Source of the DNA: CAYQPF01 sp964419225
GTDB lineage: Bacteria > Cloacimonadota > Cloacimonadia > Cloacimonadales > CAYQPF01
DNA length: 28,135 bases
Assembly: GCA_964419225.1 (NCBI GenBank)
Contig: CAYQPF010000055.1
Coordinates: forward strand, 1-28,135
Direction: 5' to 3'
Shown here: positions 21,806 through 28,135 of the stretch, piece by piece
Layout of the letters: the number at the start of each line of letters is the position of its first letter
How positions within the stretch are numbered: the first letter of the stretch is position 1
Program-made: the position numbers and the translations under genes
Notes under the pieces: generated by a model
Database searches by the model: none
The model's input: the letters and a program-made list of their open reading frames with translations, nothing else
What the model was told of the DNA's origin: nothing

Positions 21806-22363
21806 ATGAGAATAATGTTTCTGGTATTTCTGGTTATGATCACAACAAATTTGTTTTCGAGACTGAATCGGGAAATTCAGTTTGGAGTATCTCCTTTCTC
21901 CTGGGTTAACAATTCGATGAATACTGAGAGTCATTATTATAGCAGTACTTTTACAAACTTTATCAATTTGGAGATCATCCGGATCAAACCCTTGGCACTA
22001 CACATTGGATATTGTAATCAGAAAGAATATTTGCGACTTTCTGAATCTGACAGGACTCAGTCCAGTTTTCATTATAAAACACCATACATAACACTCAGTA
22101 CCTGTAACAGACCAACTAAAGAAAAAAACCACTGTTTCAATTGGGGAATAATCTATTCCCAGACATTCGTGTCCAGATATTCAGAATATACTGATTATAA
22201 TCTTGAAGGTGTTGTGTACATATATCGAACAAAATATATTAAAGATTCTCCGGGCATAGAGTTTTCAGCAGATAAAGTATTAACTAAAAATTTGAATATC
22301 AGTGTTGAAATTGGTGTTTCCGCCAAATCATTTTTAGGTGCAAGTTTGAAGTATCTTCTTTAA
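21806..22363 (+). CDS. Small exported beta-barrel-like protein
   Basis: A 185-aa protein beginning with a signal peptide (MRIMFLVFLVMITTNLFS). The mature part alternates hydrophobic and polar residues in short strands (REIQFGVSPFSWV, INLEIIRIKPLALHIGY, NWGIIYSQTFVSRY, LNISVEIGVSAKSFLGAS) and ends in LKYLL with a hydrophobic last residue, as outer-membrane barrels do. The start at 21806 is preferred over an earlier ATG at 21758 because AGGAGGG lies four bases before it and the signal peptide then starts at the N-terminus. The family is not recognised; eight or so strands would fit an OmpA/OmpX-like barrel. Confidence 0.65.
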   Translation: MRIMFLVFLVMITTNLFSRLNREIQFGVSPFSWVNNSMNTESHYYSSTFTNFINLEIIRIKPLALHIGYCNQKEYLRLSESDRTQSSFHYKTPYITLSTCNRPTKEKNHCFNWGIIYSQTFVSRYSEYTDYNLEGVVYIYRTKYIKDSPGIEFSADKVLTKNLNISVEIGVSAKSFLGASLKYLL

Positions 22364-22582
22364 ACCTATCATTTTATAATAGTTTTAAACAGTCCTGAAT
22401 TTAACAGATTTCATTGATGAACACCAAGGGAGAAGAGGGTAACATATTAGTCGTGAGTTATCAGTCATGAGTCACTGAAAACCTGATTCCTGACACCTGC
22501 CTACCTGCACCTTAGTATTTGCCTGCGGGTTTTAACCCGAACAACATTGTTTACTTACTATTATTGTAGTTCTACAGTTGAA

Positions 22583-22610
22583 AAACCCGCCGGTATTTGC
22601 CGGCGGGTTT
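22583..22610 (-). terminator. Terminator of the giant surface-protein gene
   Basis: AAACCCGCCGG and CCGGCGGGTTT form an 11-bp stem with a 6-nt loop. On the minus strand it ends in TTTTTC. It lies 13 nt beyond the stop. The gap 22364-22582 also has 7-nt-like ACCTGAC motifs (22480-22513) and a small CGGGTTTTAACCCG palindrome (22525-22538). Confidence 0.9.
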
Positions 22611-22623
22611 AAATCACATGAGA

Positions 22624-25600
22624 TTAGTGTTTCAGTCTTTTCTTGTTATTTTTTAAATGCCTATTCAAAGGTTTGCTTTTCCTGACGTTGTCAGGAGAAG
22701 TTAAAACAGAGCTTGCGGGTAAGGTATTAAGGGATTGCATTTGAGTACCAGAGGGTGTTCCGTTACCGGCGGTGATCTTAAAGAATCCCAGATCACCTGC
22801 AGTGAAAGTAATTGTATTACCGGTGCACCATCCCAGATAGTTAAGGTTAGCCGGAGCAGAACCGCCATAAATACCATACCAGGATACCTGCATATCGTCC
22901 CATGCAATTGTTACAGTACCGGGAGCAGTACCTTTGTTTATTGAGACATTAGTAGGAGCAGTAAGATCAACACTTGTTACAGCCCAGAGCAATTGCGGAT
23001 AGCCGTCGTTTATAGCAGGACTGATACTCCAGATATTATTGAAATCCCATCCATTATAGGTGGACTGGGTTTTCATTTGCAGAGTTGTTTTACCGCTTGT
23101 TGGATAGCTGCCATAAGAGTAGCTTAAACCTGTGGTCTGTTTATCCCAGTAGGAATTGATATCCACCAGCCATCCGCCGCCACCGCTGAGTCCTCCATCA
23201 TTAGAATTACCAGGATTTTCAGAGACAACACTGCCGGTAGCATAACAATTTGTCGCAGTTCCACCTTGATATCCTGATAGTCCACCTATTGTTTCTGATC
23301 CGGAAACGGAAGATCTGGAATAAGAGTTAGTTATCGTACCAAGATTACGTCCTACAAGTCCACCGACTTCCATACTGGCTCCATAAGTACCAATAATTGA
23401 GCCTTTGGAATAACAAGCTGTTATAGCCCCAGAATTCCTGCCGGTCAAGCCTCCAATTTTCTGATAACCATGCACACTGCTTTCAAAGCTGGAATTATTT
23501 ATTGTTCCAGAATTATAACCGATAAGACCTCCAACATAGTTATTTCCGGAAATAGTGATATTTGCATAACAATTAATAACACTTCCTTTATTAAAACCGA
23601 CATAAGCTCCCACATAGTCAGATCCGTAGATACCATCTGTAGATGTCCCTACAATCTTCAAATTTTGTATAATCGCAGTTGTTTCAGTACAACCAAATAA
23701 TCCCATATCGCCAGAGGAGGAACGAGCTATTTTCAAACCGGAAATTGTCTTATTGTTACCATCCAAATGTCCATAAAAACGGGATGCATTTTCTCCTATC
23801 GGCAACCATCCAGAGTTACCCCATGCTGAGTAACCTTCACCCCCACTTGCCAGATATGGGGTTAGATCGATATCATTCATCAGTTTGAAATGGGCATAGG
23901 CTTCTGCGCTCCCGAGATAGTTCCGTAAGCAGTTTAATTCTGCAGCAGAGGTGACTTGGAAGGGATCTGCCTCAAAACCGGTACCTTGAGTAAAATCAGA
24001 TATTTCAATAATAATATTATCAATATACAGAACATTACCGTAAGCACTTTTTCCCCGGAATTTAATCCTATTTGTTCCAGTGGGTAAAGTAACTGTTTTT
24101 GTAGCCCATTGGTTCGGGTTGGGGACAAAGAGTCCCGTTCGGGGTAGTGCCGTGACCAGATTACCATTAGTTCCACCAGAGTAGGTAATTAAACTGTTAT
24201 AGCTTGCTCCGTTATTGGTTGAATACATGATCTCAAGTTGATCATTTTCCCCTGATCGTGAAGCATAGGCATGATCAAAAGACACGCGGCCGTGTCTGCC
24301 AGTGAGGTTTATTGCAGGTGTGATCAAATCAATATTAGTCCCTGCCGGAAGAGTATAGAAATATGCCATTACACTACCTGTACCAGCATTACCCCAGGCA
24401 TTTGCAGAACTTGCTATCCAAGACGGAAAACCTGGGTAGCAAGTCCAGCCCGCAGGTGGAAAAATATCATTGGGAAAGTCCTGGATTGTTATATTAATAT
24501 GTTGAGGGACAATCGTTAGTGGCATAGTTGTAGTAGTATTGTTTCCGGTAACAGTGTCTGAGGCAAGAACCACTTCTCCACAAATATTCATGACACCAAT
24601 GTTTTCTATAACGGGATTCCAGACGAAATCATGGGTGGCAGTAGCACCAGGAGCCAAAGAAGGCATCACATACGAGGCAATGGTAGAAGCAGTTGTCAGA
24701 TTTTTAAGAGACACTGTGTAGCCTGTTTGTGCAGTGGTTCCATAATTCGTAACACTGACCGTATGCGTAGCCGGGGTACCCACAGCACCATAACTGTAGC
24801 CGGTTAGAGCAGTAGCAGCCAAGTCGTTTGCAACAGGTGTATAAACATGGACATTATTAATAAAAAGGTCATTATTGGCGTTAGCAGAGGCAGAACTGCT
24901 ATAAAAAGCGAGAAATTTCTCACCGGTATAAGCACTTAAAGGTATTGAGACATGTATGCCTGTAGAATGAATATTATTATAAACATAGGCTGAACCGGAA
25001 TTATTCCATTCCCTTACTATATTCGCAGGTGTCCAGACACTGCCGTCTCCGATCAGGATCACGAATCGGTCATCAGAACCAGAAGTACCGGTGGCATCTG
25101 TGGTGATAGAATTGCTGTTTCCATTATCTGTAAGAGCCAGATCAAAATCAAGTTGAAATCCTGCTCCAGCCATTTGAATAGGTGGAGTAATAAGCCAGCC
25201 GTAGCGATTAGCTCCATAAACATTCATGGAGGCTGCTTTATCCTGAGGATTGTTGGTAACATTTCTCCAGTCATCCTGCACCCAGAGATCAGTATTAGTA
25301 GTAAGGACAGACGGACTCAGCAGTTCGCCTGAATAACGGTTCCAGTCTGTAGAAGGGAAGGTTGTCCCGGTAGTGCCGAAAGATTCATTGATAGCTAGTA
25401 CAATGGGATTAGCTCTGGTTGTAAAAGAGCTGACAGTACTGCTTAAGGCATCCCCGTTGGCATTTGTAGCCACGATCATCCAATAATAGGTAGTACTGTA
25501 ATTCAAGGCTGTTGTAAAGGTATAAGAAGAGCCTGTAACGGTTGAGACCAAAGTAGTGGGTGTAATTGCAGTAATACTGGCCTGACAGTAAACTTTAAAG

Positions 25601-28135
25601 CCTGTAGGGATTCCGCCGGTATAAGTTGGAGTCCAGCCAAGAGTAGGACGAATAGTTTGCACGACAGCATTCATCTCCGGTGTATTCTGAGTGACAATAC
25701 CGGGACGAATTTGAGCCAAAGCCGGACCATAAACATAATCCAGCATGGCATTAGCATAATACCCGCTGACTGTATTGTAGATCTTGAAACCAATGCGATA
25801 GTTACCGGTGAGATTCAAAGTGATACTGTGATTTTGCCAGGGACCGGGGGTTAGACTGATTTCTGAACCGATATTGGTCCAAGTGGAATTAGTAGTGTTA
25901 TAATAGGCAAGTTGGACTTTATGGATCTCGTACAATACATAAGTACTGAAATATAAGACACTGGAGCCTGTGAGTGTAAGGGTTGGTGTTGCCATGGTCA
26001 CATCTGAGGAAAGACTGCTTAAATAACAGGACTGGGATCCATCAACAGCAGTATCAGTTGTTCTGCTCCAAGCGGAACTTATTGTCCATCCGGCAGGAGG
26101 ATATGTGGCACCCTCGAAGCTTTCCGCCAGAGCATTCGGAATCAGACAGGTTCCGGTCAGTGCGACATCGTAATTGGTTCCATTATATGCTATACGCAGG
26201 ATGGCTGTTTTAGCCCCTGTAGAATTTGGATAAAACCTCACAGGAATAGTAACTGACTGTCCTGAGGTAAGAGCTGCAGGAATACCTGCGGTAGTAAAGC
26301 CGAACTGGTTCGCATTTGTTCCGATAAGGCTGATATTGGCAGCTGTCAAATTTAAAGAAAGATTCCCGGTATTTGTGATCGTAACATTTTGATAAGCAGT
26401 AGCAACATTGGTGTTAGTTAGTCCAAAATTGAGAGTCGTAGTGTTTAAGGTGAAGATTGTAGTCGGTGCTCTATGAGATAGCTTGATATCATCCATGCAG
26501 GCACTGAGACAATTGTCAGCGAAATTATGAATACCAAGATAATATATACCAGAAACTGCAGGAACAAACATTCCTGCTACCCGCTGATAATTACCGTTTG
26601 TCAATGCGGTCTGGTATTGTATAGTGTGGGTCATACCTTCAATAGTACCGGTTGACCCATAGTAAATACCGACACTTGCTGAATTATAGGGAGGATTATA
26701 AGAAGAAGCTTGTCGTGCATAGAGTTCCACATCATAGATCTCACCACCCGTTAAGTAGAAGGGACGGAAGAGCCATAGATCAGCATTTCCACCTACGAGT
26801 GTTATGTTATAAGAACCGGTTCTTGGACCATTATTGTAGCTCGTATCGCCATGATTAACAGCCCAGTACCACGAAGGATAGGAACCACTCAGAGTCTGAG
26901 TCCAGCCATAAATCTCATGTGAGCCGTCAGTATTATTTTCTTCAAAGCTTTCGGTTAATTCATCAGCAACGAGAGCTGTTCCAGTGAGAACCACATCATG
27001 GTTAGAACCATTATAGAAGATCCTCAGAACAGCGGTCTTTACCCCGGCTGAAGTAGGATAAAATCTTACCGGAATATTGACGGATTGACCGGCTGTAAGG
27101 GCTGTGGGAAAACCTGCTAAAGTAGAAAAGCTAAACTCTGCTGGATCTGTTCCAACCAAACTGACAGCACTGGCTGCCAGGTTCAGAGTAAAATTACCTG
27201 TGTTAGTAACAGTGACATTCTGATAACCGGTAGGAAGTCCGGCATTAATAGTTGGAAAGTTGAGGATGGCAGGCATACAGCTTACAAGAGGAATCGTAGG
27301 TGTATGCCGGATAGTAACATCATCGAGACTGATAAAACTGTCAGGAACAAAACCATGTATTCCAACATAGAAAGTTCCGGAAGTGACAGGAGTAAATGTA
27401 CCAACAATACGCTGATATTCCCCGCTGGTTAAACCACCAGTTTGAGGTACAACGGTATTTGTCATGAATTGTACATAAGGATTAGTTCCATAAGAAATGC
27501 CGATGTTTTCATCACTCGCGTATGGTCCGAAACGGGCATAAATTTGGACATCATAAGACTCACCGGCTACTAAACTAACCTCATGCATCATCCAGGTATT
27601 TGCTGGAGCGAAAAGAACTGCATTAAAGGAACCGCTTCGGGGCTGGCTGTTGACAGCAGTACCGGTAGAGTTAGCAGCCCATAAGGTGACACCTTGATAA
27701 CCTGAATCCTGTGTCCAGCCGGCAAGCGTAGTCGAGTAATCTGTATTACCGATTTCAAAACCATCAAAGACATGGTTGCCATTATCAATATAAAAACTGC
27801 GGGGAATCGGATAAGGAGTCACTTCTCCTGATGAATTACAGGCAACTACTGCCCAGTACCAGACATCACAGTAATTGAAACTCAAACCGCCCTGGGTTAC
27901 AGGATTGAAGGAAGTGCTTGTAATATTGGTAAAAGTATATTGTTCGGAATAACCTGTTTCAAATATATGAGCAGATTCAGACCGAATCAGATAAATATTG
28001 TAATAAGAGGGAGTCTGCCCGACAGGATTTGGTATCCAGGTGAGGTTGAAACCGTTTGTAGATAATCCGGTTGCAGCATCAGCCGGAGATACCGGGATTG
28101 CCTGTCTGTATTGTGTGGCATATTCCCAAATTAAA
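22624..28135 (-). CDS. Giant modular surface/secreted protein, 5' end outside the window
   Basis: The frame stays open from its stop to the window edge, so at least 1,836 residues are visible and the start is missing. Order from the edge: an FN3 domain (about 8-100); a jelly-roll carbohydrate-binding-like domain then a HYDIN/choice-of-anchor-D-like domain (NVTVTNTGNFTLNL, VRFYPTSAG, LTGTA); a second copy of both; a cleaved-adhesin-like module (ESFEGATYPPAGW); an FN3; another adhesin-like module; a CARDB-like domain (TVSVTNYGTTAQTGYTV); a third adhesin-like module (FPPAGWTCYPGFPSW); about six GLUG repeats (YVGGLIGYNSG, VGGLVGRNLGTITNSY) at roughly 23215-23640; and an FN3-like end. The last 20 residues are very basic (RHLKNNKKRLKH) and do not match the usual type IX sorting domain. 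It probably acts in adhesion or polymer binding at the surface. Confidence 0.88.
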   Translation of the reverse strand, partial: LIWEYATQYRQAIPVSPADAATGLSTNGFNLTWIPNPVGQTPSYYNIYLIRSESAHIFETGYSEQYTFTNITSTSFNPVTQGGLSFNYCDVWYWAVVACNSSGEVTPYPIPRSFYIDNGNHVFDGFEIGNTDYSTTLAGWTQDSGYQGVTLWAANSTGTAVNSQPRSGSFNAVLFAPANTWMMHEVSLVAGESYDVQIYARFGPYASDENIGISYGTNPYVQFMTNTVVPQTGGLTSGEYQRIVGTFTPVTSGTFYVGIHGFVPDSFISLDDVTIRHTPTIPLVSCMPAILNFPTINAGLPTGYQNVTVTNTGNFTLNLAASAVSLVGTDPAEFSFSTLAGFPTALTAGQSVNIPVRFYPTSAGVKTAVLRIFYNGSNHDVVLTGTALVADELTESFEENNTDGSHEIYGWTQTLSGSYPSWYWAVNHGDTSYNNGPRTGSYNITLVGGNADLWLFRPFYLTGGEIYDVELYARQASSYNPPYNSASVGIYYGSTGTIEGMTHTIQYQTALTNGNYQRVAGMFVPAVSGIYYLGIHNFADNCLSACMDDIKLSHRAPTTIFTLNTTTLNFGLTNTNVATAYQNVTITNTGNLSLNLTAANISLIGTNANQFGFTTAGIPAALTSGQSVTIPVRFYPNSTGAKTAILRIAYNGTNYDVALTGTCLIPNALAESFEGATYPPAGWTISSAWSRTTDTAVDGSQSCYLSSLSSDVTMATPTLTLTGSSVLYFSTYVLYEIHKVQLAYYNTTNSTWTNIGSEISLTPGPWQNHSITLNLTGNYRIGFKIYNTVSGYYANAMLDYVYGPALAQIRPGIVTQNTPEMNAVVQTIRPTLGWTPTYTGGIPTGFKVYCQASITAITPTTLVSTVTGSSYTFTTALNYSTTYYWMIVATNANGDALSSTVSSFTTRANPIVLAINESFGTTGTTFPSTDWNRYSGELLSPSVLTTNTDLWVQDDWRNVTNNPQDKAASMNVYGANRYGWLITPPIQMAGAGFQLDFDLALTDNGNSNSITTDATGTSGSDDRFVILIGDGSVWTPANIVREWNNSGSAYVYNNIHSTGIHVSIPLSAYTGEKFLAFYSSSASANANNDLFINNVHVYTPVANDLAATALTGYSYGAVGTPATHTVSVTNYGTTAQTGYTVSLKNLTTASTIASYVMPSLAPGATATHDFVWNPVIENIGVMNICGEVVLASDTVTGNNTTTTMPLTIVPQHINITIQDFPNDIFPPAGWTCYPGFPSWIASSANAWGNAGTGSVMAYFYTLPAGTNIDLITPAINLTGRHGRVSFDHAYASRSGENDQLEIMYSTNNGASYNSLITYSGGTNGNLVTALPRTGLFVPNPNQWATKTVTLPTGTNRIKFRGKSAYGNVLYIDNIIIEISDFTQGTGFEADPFQVTSAAELNCLRNYLGSAEAYAHFKLMNDIDLTPYLASGGEGYSAWGNSGWLPIGENASRFYGHLDGNNKTISGLKIARSSSGDMGLFGCTETTAIIQNLKIVGTSTDGIYGSDYVGAYVGFNKGSVINCYANITISGNNYVGGLIGYNSGTINNSSFESSVHGYQKIGGLTGRNSGAITACYSKGSIIGTYGASMEVGGLVGRNLGTITNSYSRSSVSGSETIGGLSGYQGGTATNCYATGSVVSENPGNSNDGGLSGGGGWLVDINSYWDKQTTGLSYSYGSYPTSGKTTLQMKTQSTYNGWDFNNIWSISPAINDGYPQLLWAVTSVDLTAPTNVSINKGTAPGTVTIAWDDMQVSWYGIYGGSAPANLNYLGWCTGNTITFTAGDLGFFKITAGNGTPSGTQMQSLNTLPASSVLTSPDNVRKSKPLNRHLKNNKKRLKH

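Overview
The window reads like a chromosome segment of an anaerobic, fermentative Gram-negative bacterium, most likely of the Candidatus Cloacimonadota type (FCB group). This is inferred from HndABC-like NADH-linked hydrogenase subunits, lipoproteins and secreted proteins with HYDIN-like, FN3, CARDB, cleaved-adhesin and GLUG modules, and long non-coding gaps full of short repeats. No rRNA, tRNA, transposase or CRISPR array was recognised.

Layout: 1-455 is non-coding and holds a concatemer of short tandem arrays. 456-3252 (+) is a run of small secreted or lipid-anchored proteins: an FGE-domain lipoprotein, an ORF with an in-frame TGA, a TolB-like propeller lipoprotein and a frameshifted small ORF. 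3253-4231 is a repeat-rich gap carrying a remnant of an adenosine-deaminase-like gene. 4232-6475 (-) is a two-gene unit: a 35-aa peptide and a 711-aa protein with a PD-(D/E)XK nuclease signature. 7133-8101 is a four-helix-bundle gene whose own linker is encoded by a dispersed repeat and which is flanked by further copies. 8172-9311 (-) is an RlmL-type methyltransferase. 9357-15529 (-) is a hydrogenase-type locus (PHP, NuoE-like, HATPase, ferredoxin-like, NuoF-like, terminator, then a second NuoE/NuoF pair). 15657-22363 holds a secreted GATase-like protein, a STAS-like protein, HemW, signal peptidase I, DinD between long direct repeats, and a small beta-barrel-like protein. 22624 to the window end (-) is the C-terminal 1,836 residues of a giant modular surface protein.

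The electron-transfer locus should oxidise or reduce NAD(H) through two HydBC-like modules, but no catalytic HydA lies in the window. Two of its thioredoxin-like [2Fe-2S] domains have lost their cysteine ligands, so they look structural.

The most unusual signal is in the intergenic DNA. Several families of very short tandem arrays occur: 10-nt units near GTCCGTGTTA, 9-nt units near GTCCATATA, 9-11-nt units near ATCCGCGTTC, and 7-nt units near ACCTGAC. Most are built of four units, and the 10-nt family has exactly four in all six copies. One copy lies in frame in the four-helix-bundle gene, which is also bracketed by 63-nt direct repeats containing the same array. This is the best candidate for an undescribed repeat-plus-protein system here.
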